Shown here one piece after another: positions 25,181-36,100 of a DNA stretch of 64,000 nt. The notes below the pieces were generated by a model. The model had not been told where the DNA came from. It saw only the letters and a program-made list of their open reading frames with translations, and searched no databases. The stretch spans positions 30,305-94,304 of the forward strand of contig NZ_SIJK02000022.1 in assembly GCF_004762035.2 (NCBI RefSeq). Reading direction: 5' to 3'. How positions within the stretch are numbered: the stretch's first letter is position 1; each line of letters begins with the position of its first letter. This DNA comes from Candidatus Chloroploca mongolica. Its GTDB lineage: Bacteria; Chloroflexota; Chloroflexia; Chloroflexales; Chloroflexaceae. The translations under genes and the position numbers were made by a program.

Positions 25181-27541
25181 ATGAGTCTCCCTACCGAAGT
25201 TCGTAGTGGTATGCGCTGGATGCGTGCGGATTTGCATATTCATACTCCAGCATCAGAGGATTATGTAGAACCTGAAGTTACGTATCTCGATATTCTGCAG
25301 GAAGCTGAGCGCCGCGAATTAGAGATTATTGCGTTCACGGATCACAATACTGTCCATGGGTACGAGCAATTTCAGCGTGAGCTTGATTTTTTAGGTGCCC
25401 TTGAGACAGCCGGTCGCTTGACCGCCGAGGAGCAAGTGCGGCTCGATGAATATCGCCGTTTGCTCCAAAAGATCACCGTGTTGCCGGGCTTCGAGTTTAC
25501 GTCCCACTTTGGGGCGCATGTGCTGGGCATCTTTCCCCCGAATCGCCCGATTAGTCTGATCGAGACGACGCTTTTGCAACTCGGTGTTCCGGCTGAACAT
25601 CTCAAGGGTGGCGTCTGTGGCATTTCGAATACGCGCCATGTGACCGATGCCTACGAGATTATTGCGCGGGCAGGCGGGATTGTCATTGCCCCACATATCA
25701 ATGGGCCCAATGGCGTGGTGAATGAGACGCTGCGGATGGGCACGAGTGGGCAGTCGCGGATTGCGGTCTCGCAGAGTCTGCATTTGCATGCTCTCGAGTT
25801 TGTTAATTTTTATACTGATCACGAGAAGTTCACGTCGCCGGGCTTTTATAATGGCAAAACAGAACACTACGACCGGCGTATGTTTTGCATTCAGGGGAGC
25901 GATGCCCACCGCCTGCGCCGTTTGCCCCAGAGTGATGGGCAGGTGGTGCATAAACACGGCATTGGCGACCGCTATATCGAGTTGCTCTTGCCCAACAATA
26001 GCTTTGAGGCGCTGCGTAACCTCTTTGCGAGCCAGGAGTTTGATCGCGTGCGCGTGCCCAAGCGTGACCAGAAGCAATGGGCGGTTGATGCGGTGCGCTT
26101 TGGTGGTTCCACCGAACGCCAGGTGTTGCGGGCTGTCGGTGATGATCCTTCGACGGTAGCATTGCTCTGGACTGATGTGGCTGCCCTGGCGAATGCCGGT
26201 GGCGGCGTGCTTGTGCTTGGCTGCGAGCCTGGAGGCAAGGTGCTTGGCGTGGCTCGCCCCGATTATGTGAGCGAGATGCTTCGCAAGAGCGTCGCGGAAC
26301 AGGTCATACCACAGCCTTATCTCTCGTTTGAGTTGATGAGTTACGAGGGCCAGGATGTTATGCGCGTCGAGGTGAAGGCGAGCGAGCCTCCTCCCTATGT
26401 CGGGCTCAATGGCACGATCTATGTGCGTCGTGATGGTGAGACGACGATTGCCGATCGCAGTGAGATTATTCAACTCTGCCGGCGTGCGCTCGCTGAAGGC
26501 GCTTCGTCCCCCCTCGATAATGGGCAGGATCTCGATCTGCCCCGCTCGGGCGTCGAGATTGTGACGTGCCAGAAACGTGGCGGTGTCTGGCTCTATGAGG
26601 TGCGTGATTTGCGCACCACTGCCGGGGTGACCCGCGACCGCGCTCAGGGCCTCTGGGCTTATGCGATCAGTCGCCACGAAGATCTGCGCGATGGTCGCGT
26701 TGACCTGCAGAGCCAGGTGCGCTGGCGGGGGCGGCTTGGGCTCTGGCGGGCGTATCGTCAGGGCAGCCGTACCAAGTATGATCTGGTGCATCGCGATGCC
26801 AATGGCGTGATTGACCATGTCTTCTTTGGGGTGAGCGATTGGGGCCTCAGTGATGGCTGGATGGCGTTGCTTTCGGAACGTACCGGTGAGCCGATAGAGC
26901 AAGAGACGCAGGCGTTTGATCCGGCTGATGATGTCCCACAACAACTTGTGGTGGGCGATGAACTCCTCTTCACTGATAGCGCCGCACTCTTTGAGCCCGA
27001 TATCTGGGCCGAACGCCGTGTCCGCTGGAAGGGTCGCGGCGGGCTGGCCGGCATTCATCGCGATGCCTATGGGCAGCCGAGTTTTGACCTGATGATGAAG
27101 GATAAGGACGGCACCGGTCAGCAGAGTTATCCTGGTGTGTCGCTTGAGAAGCTGACTGATGCATGGCTCGGTCTGATTCGCATTGCTCGCCCGCGCACTG
27201 GTATTGAGGTCATCAGTGCGACCCGCAGCGAAGATGGTGAGTGGCAGTATGTCTTTCGCAATCTGCGCACTGGCGATGTCAGTGGGGTGCCCTGGCGCCT
27301 GCAGGATATTGAACCCGGGACGGTGCGGGAGTATGCCGCACGAATGTATCAGCAGGATCTGCCCCTCGATGAAGAGAAGATCCGCTGGTGGGGCAATCTT
27401 GGCTACCTCCGCCCGATGCGTAGCCAGGTCGATCTCGTCTTTGTCGATGAACAGGGCGAGGTGCATTTTTACTATGCCGCCCGACGTGAAGAGTTGACTG
27501 GCGAGTGGCGTGAGTTGCTCGAGTTGTATGGCGAGATGTGA
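25181..27541 (+). CDS. PHP-domain phosphoesterase with AlbA/Schlafen-like domain and C-terminal repeats
   Basis: A 786-aa protein. Residues 12-275 are a PHP metal-dependent phosphoesterase: RADLHIHTPASED (His19, His21), IIAFTDHNTVHG, a pair of His residues later (HLHALE) and CIQGSDAHRL. About 285-430 resembles an AlbA_2/Schlafen-type domain: ALANAGGGVLVLGCEPGGK, then TIYVRRDGETTIADRSEI. From about 455 to the end there are three copies of a roughly 90-110-residue unit marked by VRWRGRLGLWR, VRWKGRGGLAG and IRWWGNLGYLR and by repeated G(V/I)E(V/I) starts and RNLRT. The repeat is not one I recognise. Predicted nucleic-acid or nucleotide hydrolase; substrate unknown. The gene stands alone, convergent with DUF2298 genes. 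Confidence 0.8.
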   Translation: MSLPTEVRSGMRWMRADLHIHTPASEDYVEPEVTYLDILQEAERRELEIIAFTDHNTVHGYEQFQRELDFLGALETAGRLTAEEQVRLDEYRRLLQKITVLPGFEFTSHFGAHVLGIFPPNRPISLIETTLLQLGVPAEHLKGGVCGISNTRHVTDAYEIIARAGGIVIAPHINGPNGVVNETLRMGTSGQSRIAVSQSLHLHALEFVNFYTDHEKFTSPGFYNGKTEHYDRRMFCIQGSDAHRLRRLPQSDGQVVHKHGIGDRYIELLLPNNSFEALRNLFASQEFDRVRVPKRDQKQWAVDAVRFGGSTERQVLRAVGDDPSTVALLWTDVAALANAGGGVLVLGCEPGGKVLGVARPDYVSEMLRKSVAEQVIPQPYLSFELMSYEGQDVMRVEVKASEPPPYVGLNGTIYVRRDGETTIADRSEIIQLCRRALAEGASSPLDNGQDLDLPRSGVEIVTCQKRGGVWLYEVRDLRTTAGVTRDRAQGLWAYAISRHEDLRDGRVDLQSQVRWRGRLGLWRAYRQGSRTKYDLVHRDANGVIDHVFFGVSDWGLSDGWMALLSERTGEPIEQETQAFDPADDVPQQLVVGDELLFTDSAALFEPDIWAERRVRWKGRGGLAGIHRDAYGQPSFDLMMKDKDGTGQQSYPGVSLEKLTDAWLGLIRIARPRTGIEVISATRSEDGEWQYVFRNLRTGDVSGVPWRLQDIEPGTVREYAARMYQQDLPLDEEKIRWWGNLGYLRPMRSQVDLVFVDEQGEVHFYYAARREELTGEWRELLELYGEM

Positions 27542-27544
27542 GCG

Positions 27545-27650
27545 CAATACCTGGCAAATAAGGCGATTGTTTTGACGCAAAGGCGCAAAGTTTTTCGCGT
27601 ACGTGAGCGAACCCTTCGCGCCTTCGCGTGAGCTTATTTGCAAAGTATTG
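27545..27650. repeat. CGCAAAG palindromic element, copy B
   Basis: 106 bases with arms CAATAC..GCAAATAAG and CTTATTTGC..GTATTG (two mismatches in 18). The interior matches copy A at 16572. It lies between convergent genes and may act as a bidirectional terminator. Confidence 0.88.
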
Positions 27651-27662
27651 GGTCTAAGCGCT

Positions 27663-30113
27663 CTAGCGGATCTGGTAGATGCTTACGTCGTCTTGGACGA
27701 AAACTGCTTCGCCAAGCAGTTCAAATTTGGCCAGGCTCTCGGGAGGGTAGAGGCGGCGCTCGAGCGCTCCGAGGTAGACGTGGGTGACGTGGTAGCGGGT
27801 GAGCAGGTCGCGGGCCGTGGCGGTGTCGGTGGTGCGAAAAATCGTGTCCACGTCAACACAGCGCGGCCCCAACTCGGCCATCGCAAGCGGATCGCCCCCG
27901 CGCCATTGCTGCTGATGTCCAACCCAGCCCAGAACCGTCGGATGCCCGGTGGTCGAAGCGACCCCGCCCCAGCCTTCGCTGCGCACGTCGTACGAGCCGC
28001 CACAGCGCTGAGTCGCCAGATCTTCGACCGCCGCTGCTTCGAGGACAACACTGCCCGGCGGCACGGACTGGCGTAACCAGCGGATCGAGGCAAAGCCGGC
28101 CTCGCTCTGCTCACGTGGGGTGCGCCCTTCGAGCCCGATCAGTGGGCCGCGCCCCAGGTCGCGCAGGCTCAGTGCCGGGTAGACCAGTGCCCCGGCAAGC
28201 AAGATCCCGGTGAGTCCCGCCGTTGTCCAGGCGACAACGCGGCGTGCCCCGCGTGCCTCGTGTATGATCCACCAGAGCGCAAACGGGGCTAGCGTTCCCC
28301 AGAGCAACCAGACTTGATAGTAGAACTTGAAGATCGTATTCATCCGGTTGCCAAAGACATCGCGGATAAAGATGAGTTCGGTGCCAAAAATGATTGCACA
28401 ACCGAGGGCTGTCACCAGGAGTGCGAAGCTCGCGGCGGGGCGGTGGGTTTGCTGCATTGCGGCCCACATCGCCAGTACGGCCAGGCCACCCAGGGGGAGC
28501 AACGGAAAACCGGTAATGAGACCGATGGGCACCAGGATCAGCGGTAGCCAGAAGAGCAGCCGTGGCAATGGGGGCGGGTTTGCTTCAGCCGTTTGCTCTT
28601 TTTGGAATGCCAACGTACTCTGATACAAAAAAACAAGTATCGGCAAGGCAAAGAGCCCGAAGCTGATGATGAAAGCGTGGAGCCCGCTGCGCCCGGCGGT
28701 GTAGGGCGCAATGATGCTCGTAATGCGGCCAAGCACGGGCACATCAATGAGCGGTGCCGCACTGCCAACCAGGGGTTGCAGCGTCAGGTGAAACGGCAGA
28801 AAGAGCAGGTACGCACCGAAATTCACGATGAGCAAGGTGCGTCCCAGCGCCAGCCACGGCAGCCGCCCCGGTTGCCGTCGGGCCACCAGCGTTATCGCGC
28901 CAGCGTAGAGCAACAGATAGGCCGGGAGATCCCAGCTATTGATGGTGTAGAGGCTGCCGAGGATCAGGCCGCTGAGCGCGAGCAGGCCCAGGTCACCACG
29001 AGTGTTGCCTGGTAAACCGGGGCGCAACAGGGTTGCCAGGGCGAGCGCAGTTGCCAGCACGCCAAAGGGCAGCGCCATGACATGCGGGTGCATATCGCCG
29101 AGCCGAAAGCTAAAGAAGGGAAACTCGGTGATATTGTAGCGCCGTACGCCTCCCGCGTCGCCATACTCGTCCCAGAGCGCTCGTGACGGCCACCACCAGT
29201 TGAAGTCAGCGAGTTTGTCGTTGCGTTGCCAGCGATCAATGGTGCCAAATTCGTTGGTCGTCACTGTCGAGGGGAGCACGATTTCGTCGTTGCCGCCGAG
29301 GGCCTGACCAAATGCCGAGACGAGTTGTCGATTGTCGAGGGCGACCGTGCGTTCGTCACCGAGCAGCACCTGCACCGCCCCGGCCTGGTTGCCTGCCAAT
29401 AAGACAAAGATCACGCCGAGCAGCGGAAAGACGATGCGCGCTCGCAGGCGCGGCCATGTGCGGCGAGGCGCATCTGGATGCGCCAGGATGATCAGGTTGG
29501 CGATGGTTCCCGCCACGCCCTGGGCCGTCAACGCCACAATCAGGGCCAGTGCCAGATTGTACGCGATCCCGGGCGCGAGGCCCGTCAGCGCGGCCATCGC
29601 GGCCATCAACAGATAGCCAAAGTAGTAGTAGTTGATGCTAAACCCGGCCAGCCACGGATCAACCGGCGGGAAACTGCCACTTCGCAGCATCGCGTTAAAG
29701 AAGGCAAAATCCATCGGGCGCTCGGTGCCAAAGGGCGTCGGGTCGTGCATGCGCATCCAGACCGTCGCCAGCAGCGCGCCAAGAAAGATGGCCTCAGAAG
29801 CGAGCACCGCCTGCCAACGCGTTGCGAAAAAGCATCTGGCTCGTTCCAATGCCGCACGCACGCCCCCGTGGAGCCAGATGCCCGCGATGGCAACACCGAG
29901 CGCCGCAACGATCAGCACGGGCCTGCCAAATTGGGCCAGGCCCAGCATCGCCAAGAGCCACGCGACATAGCCGACCAGCAGCAGACCGAGGGTTTTGGCA
30001 TAGGCATAGCCACGATCAGGCAGCGCTCGGAATATACTTCCGGTGATCGGCAGACCAACCAGACCGATCAATTGAATTGTGATCCACCAGATAAAAACGT
30101 CTAGCACGGTCAC
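27663..30113 (-). CDS. DUF2298 (Chlor_Arch_YYY) multi-pass membrane protein
   Basis: An 816-aa multi-pass membrane protein with the DUF2298 signature. About residue 160 reads SINYYYFGYLL (the YYY motif), after GTERPMDFAFFNA and before a run of hydrophobic helices; PFFSFRLGDMHPHVMALP and NTIFKFYYQVWLLWG further mark the family. The C-terminal part (about 720-816) is soluble and presumably extracytoplasmic: VTHVYLGALERRLYPPE. The family is thought to include oligosaccharide or polyprenyl-linked sugar transfer enzymes, but function is unproven. It overlaps the larger DUF2298 gene by 4 bases (ATGA), so the two are translationally coupled. Confidence 0.88.
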   Translation of the reverse strand: MTVLDVFIWWITIQLIGLVGLPITGSIFRALPDRGYAYAKTLGLLLVGYVAWLLAMLGLAQFGRPVLIVAALGVAIAGIWLHGGVRAALERARCFFATRWQAVLASEAIFLGALLATVWMRMHDPTPFGTERPMDFAFFNAMLRSGSFPPVDPWLAGFSINYYYFGYLLMAAMAALTGLAPGIAYNLALALIVALTAQGVAGTIANLIILAHPDAPRRTWPRLRARIVFPLLGVIFVLLAGNQAGAVQVLLGDERTVALDNRQLVSAFGQALGGNDEIVLPSTVTTNEFGTIDRWQRNDKLADFNWWWPSRALWDEYGDAGGVRRYNITEFPFFSFRLGDMHPHVMALPFGVLATALALATLLRPGLPGNTRGDLGLLALSGLILGSLYTINSWDLPAYLLLYAGAITLVARRQPGRLPWLALGRTLLIVNFGAYLLFLPFHLTLQPLVGSAAPLIDVPVLGRITSIIAPYTAGRSGLHAFIISFGLFALPILVFLYQSTLAFQKEQTAEANPPPLPRLLFWLPLILVPIGLITGFPLLPLGGLAVLAMWAAMQQTHRPAASFALLVTALGCAIIFGTELIFIRDVFGNRMNTIFKFYYQVWLLWGTLAPFALWWIIHEARGARRVVAWTTAGLTGILLAGALVYPALSLRDLGRGPLIGLEGRTPREQSEAGFASIRWLRQSVPPGSVVLEAAAVEDLATQRCGGSYDVRSEGWGGVASTTGHPTVLGWVGHQQQWRGGDPLAMAELGPRCVDVDTIFRTTDTATARDLLTRYHVTHVYLGALERRLYPPESLAKFELLGEAVFVQDDVSIYQIR

Positions 30114-33100
30114 TCAACCTGCAATAACTGGCGCGCTTCGGCGGCCCAGGGGCCATCGGGCGCGAGTTGGAGATAGGTTTCAAGCATGGCCCGGGCGCGG
30201 TCGCGGTCGCCGATTTCGCGAAAGAGTTGGCCGAGGCGAAAATAGGGTTCAGGCTCATTTGGATTTGCGGCCACCGCCTGGCTCAACGCGATCTCGGCCT
30301 TGTCAAACTCGCCCCAGCTCAACAGGGCCGCGCCAAGCTTATTCCAGTTGCCTCCGTTTGGTTGACGGCGAGCCGCCCGTAGGTACGCCTCTTCGGCCTC
30401 GCGGTAGCGTCCGGCGTCCGCCAGAATATCGCCCCAGAGGTGCAGCACGCCAATGTCATCAGGATTCGCCAGGGCGGGTGCCTCGAGAATGCGGGCGGCT
30501 TCGTCGAGCCGCCCCAGATTGCGGTAGCGCTCGGCCAGGCCAAAAGCCGTGGGGCCGTCGGTTGGATTGGCGCGATTCGCCGCTTCAAGCTCGGCCAGAT
30601 CAGACGCAGGTGCCGTGATTGGCGCACCAGGGAGATTAGTTATACCACTGCTGCCAACTTCGGCCTCGGGTCGTGCGTAGCTTGATGGCACACCCCGTAC
30701 CGCATAGATCTGCACGGCTGAGGTGGCAAAGACCGGGTCGAGGTAGATGCCCTGCATCTGTTTGAATTTGCTCAGCCCCTCGGCAGGATAGATCGCGTGC
30801 TCGACCCCGCCCACATAGACATAGTCGACATTGTAGCGTGCCAGGAAGCGTAACGCCTCTTCGACATCAGGGCTTTTGTAAAAGCGCTCGACGTCGGCAT
30901 CACGCCGTGCGGCAACCTGTGGATCGCGCTGCTCGTTGACATGCAAGGCACTGACGACGGTCGGCAGGCCTGTATTGGCGGCGATGCGAATGCCATAGCC
31001 CCGGTAGAAAGAAAGGTTTGATTGCACGACGATCGGTGTGCCACTGATCTCTTTGTTGAGCCAGTCAATCGCTTCGGCGTCGCCACGGAGATCAATAAAG
31101 GCCTCGTTCATGCCAGGGGCGCAGCCGCCAAAGGCAGCGCAACTATAGCCAAATCCGGCCTGCGCCAAAAAGGCGCTGCCATCGAGTGTCAGCCCCGTCT
31201 GCACTTCAAACCGGTTGGCAATGCGCGAGGGAATGCCAGCCAGCGGGTAGAGCGCCATCATTGCCAGCAAGAGCCCCTGTACCGTCAGCGCCGCCGTCTG
31301 CGCTGGTCTGCCGCCAGTGCGCCGTAACGCCCGCAACAGGTTGGGCAGGCTGATCGCGGTTGCGAGCGCAAGCAAGATCCAGACCTGAAATCCAAATTTA
31401 AAGACCGTATTCATGCGATACCAATCGCCCCCGGCGAGGTGATCGCGAATATAGACCAGTTCGATGCCCAGCGAGACGGCCAGGCCAACCCAGGCTAGCA
31501 CAAAGCCGTACCAGGTTGCATTGGCGAGCCTGCGCTGCCCAAGTAGGAAGAGACCAACGAGCAAGAGCAACGCCAGCGCCATGCGCAACCCGAGTTGCGG
31601 CACGAGTGTGGTAATAAGCAGCAACAGGCCCACCAGATAGACAAGCGAGCTGGCTGAGATGCCAAGCGAGAGGCGCTGACTGATGCCAAGGGCTGTCACC
31701 ACCGGGCGATCACCGGCGACCCGGTGTTGCCCCCAGACCCGTTGCAAGCCACCGAGCAAGACGGGGATCAGGGTCGCGAGAAAGAAGCCGTAGATGACCA
31801 GGTAGTCGCGGATCTGCGTGCCATCAGCCCACGCCACCACCCCTACCCCGCCGACCGGGGCCCAGTAGTGGTCGAAGAAGGGTGCATAGAGCAGTAACCC
31901 GCCTGCGATAACCAGTACTGCGACAACCATCGCCTGACCCAGCGCTGCCCACGGAATGCCGCGTTCGCCCCGCCCCACCGACCGCCACGCGCCACCGAGC
32001 AGTGCCAGACCAAGCAGCAGCGCATAGATTGGCACGTCCCACGCATTTGTCACCGCCAACGTGCCCAGGCTCAACGCGCTTACCACCAGCGTCGTGTACC
32101 ACGCCAGCCGCGGGGCTTGCGGCAAGCGTTCTGCCGCAGGGTGCCCATGACGATACCGGCTTAACTCAAAGGCACACGCCACCAGCAACAACGCAATCGG
32201 CAGCGCGATCATATGGGGATGCAGATCGGCGAAGAGAAAGGTAAATGCAGGAAATTCGTTGATGGTATTGGGGATAACCCGGCTCGGCCCGATGTACCAA
32301 TCGCCCAGGCGCTCCCCGAAGGTAGACAGGCTGCCACCACGGAAGGCCTGCCACACCGCCGCTGCGCCCCGCGACCAGCCTGTCGCAAAGAAACTCGCCA
32401 GGTTGCCCAGGATGCCGACCAGCGCGACGGCCAGCCATCCGTAGCGCACCCGTCCTGTCAACTCGGACACGATGGCAAACGCTCCCGCTACGGTCAACGC
32501 AAAGAGCGTTGCGACCGCCAGGTTGAAGCCAATCGCCGGGGCTGTGCCGGTGAGCTTGATGGGCAGCGAGAGCAGGTAGAAGCCGTAATAGTAATAATTG
32601 ATATAACCATCACTGAAAAACGGATCGAACGGCGGCATCACCGGGCTGCGCAAGATCGCATAGAGAAAGCCGGCTTCCATCGGTTTCTCACCGCCCCAGA
32701 TGGGATGCCAGAGATCGGGGTTGAACGCACGTACCAGCGCTAGCGCCAGCAGGCCACCCAGAAAAATCCCTTCGCTCCAGAAGATGCCGCGGCGCTTTGT
32801 TCGCAGGATCGCCAGCATTTGCCGTAGCCCTGCCCTGATGCGACCGCTCAGCGTTGCTTCAGCGCCCCGCCCAAGCCATCCAAGCAAGCCAAGATTGAGG
32901 CCGGCGACAAGGATCAGGCCGCCAAGGACGCCCTGGTAGTTGTAGCGCCATAGCCCGAGACTGGTCGGTAGCCAGACGGCGTACCCGAGCAAGAGCAAGC
33001 CAAGCACGCGTGCCCAGACAAAACCGCCGTCGCGCCAGCGACCAAAGATGATCACCGCCGTTGGAAGACCGAGCACGGCCAAGCCATAGAAGACCGCAAG

Positions 33101-36100
33101 CCAGAGTAGCAGCGAGGCCACCGAACTCTCGCGGACAAAGGGGTTCCAGGCAAATTCATCAACCGCAGGTAACTGATTGACCGGGGTGTCCAGCAGCAGT
33201 GGCGGGGTGAGATCCATCACCGGAGGATCCAGCACACGGTCGCTCGTCAGCATCTGTGGTGTTCCAGCATTCACCACGCGATAGATTGCTGTCTGGCCTT
33301 CGGCAAAGACCCGCTCCAGTTCGCCAGAGGCCGTCAGCGTCGCGAATTTCGCCAACCCGTCGGTACTGTAGAGGTCGCGTTCGACGCTGCCCACATAGAC
33401 ATAGCTCACGCCGTAGTCACGGAGAAGATCTAGCGCTATGGGCACGTCTGTGGTCGTGTAGATCGTCTCGATCGTTTGCTGGCGGAAGGCAATCGCCGCA
33501 TTCGCATTGACCGCATTGCGTTGCTGGATCTGGTGCCATTCCCAGCCGAGGATCGTAGGGAGACCGGTGAAGGTTGCGACCCGCCCGGCCCACTGGTACG
33601 AGGGTTGATGCGCCTCGAGGATCACCGGCGTTCCGGCGACATGCGCCTGGAGCCAGGCAATGGCTGCCGCGTCTTCGTTGAGGGCAAAGGCGTTGCCGTG
33701 GCGCTCGGCGTTGATCCACTGCATAAACGCTGCGCCATTGAGCCCACGGGGGGCTTCGGGGTTCCAGCGATCGCCGATCCGTGCTGGCGTCGCCGTCAGC
33801 GGATAGACCAGTGCCGCTGCGCCGAGCACCACGAAGGTGCCTCGGAGCAACGCCGTTGCGCGGTTCGCATTGCGCCCAGGTGCCCAGAGACGCGGCAAGA
33901 GCGCCGCTGCGCCAAGCGCAAAGAGCATCCAGGTGTGCAACCCAAACTTGAAGACGGTATTCATGCGCCCGACATCGCCCTTGACCACCACGACCTCGAC
34001 GAGCACGCCAAGCCCGAGCGCGGCAACCAGCCAGAGCATCGGTAATACGAGATCGTAGGGCGCTCGACGCATCCGCCAGAGCATCCAGATGCCCACGCCA
34101 ACCAGTGGTCCGAGCAAAAGGATCGCCGGCAAGCCGAGGCTGACCATCACAACAACGAGCACGACAAGCACCCCTGCGCTCACGGCAAGCGGCACAGGCT
34201 TGAGCCACCGCCGCGCTAGCATCGCGCCAGCCACGAGCGTCACGACCAGCCAGTGCCCATAGAGCAACAAGAATTCGCCGAGCGTTGTGCGCTGCGCGAG
34301 TGCGACCTGCAGCAGCAGGCTGGCGTGACGATCATCGCGCCATAGGGCGAGCCCGAAAGATTCGGTGGCAAAATTCGAGGTGAAGGGCATGATCAAAAGA
34401 TTGCCGAGTAGTACCATCACCAACGGCGGCACGGCAACCCAGATCAGGGTCCAGAGCCACCGCGCCTGTTCGCCACGCAACTGAGCGCGACTCGCCCGCC
34501 AGCCGGCCCCCGCCATAATCAATCCCGCCAACCCGACAAACGAAGGGTAATCCCAGGTATTGGTCGCCCTGATGACCCCGGCAAAGAGGCCCATCAGCAC
34601 CACCAGACCAATCACGCCCCACATCTCCCGCCACACCGGGGTGCTCGTGACCACCCGCAGATACGGCAGCATCCGCAGATACGCCACCGCAAGCCCGAGC
34701 AGCGCCAGACTCAACGGCATCACGAGCATATGGGCATGCAGGTCGCCAAAGAGAAAGGTGAAAAAGGGAAACTCGTTGACGGTGCCCTCAACAATGCGCG
34801 TTGCGTCCCAATAGGCCCATTCGCCGCGCCCCCTGGTCGCTTGCTCAGCGGCGTAACCATTGAGATACCAGAGCGCCTGGGCGAGATTCCCTGGGACGAG
34901 CAGCAAGATCGGGGCAAGCAGGGCCGCGACGATGGCGCGTCGCTCCCCGGTCTTCGCCAGATCGTGCTCCGACGCCGAGGCGGGTTGGGCCAGGACATTA
35001 TAGACAAGCCCCCATGCCCCGACAGCTGTGAGCGCGAAGATTGTCGCCACTGCCAGATTGTAGGCAATGCTCGGCACCACGCCACTCAGGTGGGTCAGGG
35101 CACCAACGATGACAAAGCCAAAATAGTAGTAGTTGATCGTCCCGCCGGCGTGCCAGGGATCATACGGTGGAAAAGCCGCACTCTTGAGCACCGCATTGAA
35201 GTAGGCAAAATCCATTGGCTTTTCGCCACCGCGGGCGTAGTGCCACAGGTCAGGGTTGAACCAGCGTAGCAGCAGGCCAAGCAGCAAAAAGCTCAGGAAA
35301 ACCAACTCCGCCCCAAGAATGGCGCTCCGGCGCGTCCGCCAGAAGTCGGCCAGGCTCGCCCGGTTCAACCAGGCAGCCACCGCTCCGGCGACCAGCAGCG
35401 GCATCGTGACCAGCCAGAGCGTCGTTGGGGCAAAGGCGAGCGGGAATGGCCCCCAGCCCAGCGCATCCTCGACACCACGCCCGGGGATGCCAGGGCGATT
35501 GCCCAGGCTCCCCATCAACCAGGCTGCATATGCCACGAGCAGCAAGCCGACCATCTTTGCCAGACTATACCCACGATCCGGCAGCCAGCGCAGCCAGCGA
35601 AAGCCGAGCGCAAAGGTTGCCAGTCCAATCAATTGCAAGATGATGACCCAGAAGAGCGGCGCAAGCGCCGCGAGCAACGCCGGTCGTTGAAAGAAATCGG
35701 CCCAGGTACCACCGGCGGCATACAGCGGCCACTGCGCATCAGTCAGGCGCAACGCCGCCACATTGCGGTCGGCCACTCGTACTGACGACTTGTAGACCTC
35801 GCCCCAGAGCAGATCGTTGATCAGCAAGGCTTCGGCGCGTTGCCGTGAATAGGCCGGCGTCTTGGCAAAAATCAGCACCCTCGGATGATCATAGACATGA
35901 AACGCCTCTTCGGCGGCCTGGTCAGGGATTTCGACTCCCATGATCCGTGGGTAGGACGTGACTTCGGCGACGAGGCGAAAGCCAAGTTCGCCATTGAAGA
36001 GCGCTTGATAGTAGCGCATTAACGCGGGATACCGCATCCGCAAGCGCGACGTACTATCATAAACACGATTGCTGGTCAGCGTAATATAATCGGCTTGATC

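Noticed and set aside
25391..27643. Minus-strand open frame of 750 codons opposite the PHP gene
   Set aside because: Very long, but it shows no domain motifs and its composition follows the codon bias of the PHP gene on the other strand; a shadow.
27603..28076. 157-codon frame starting MSEPFAPSREL
   Set aside because: Begins in the CGCAAAG repeat and then runs antisense into the DUF2298 gene.
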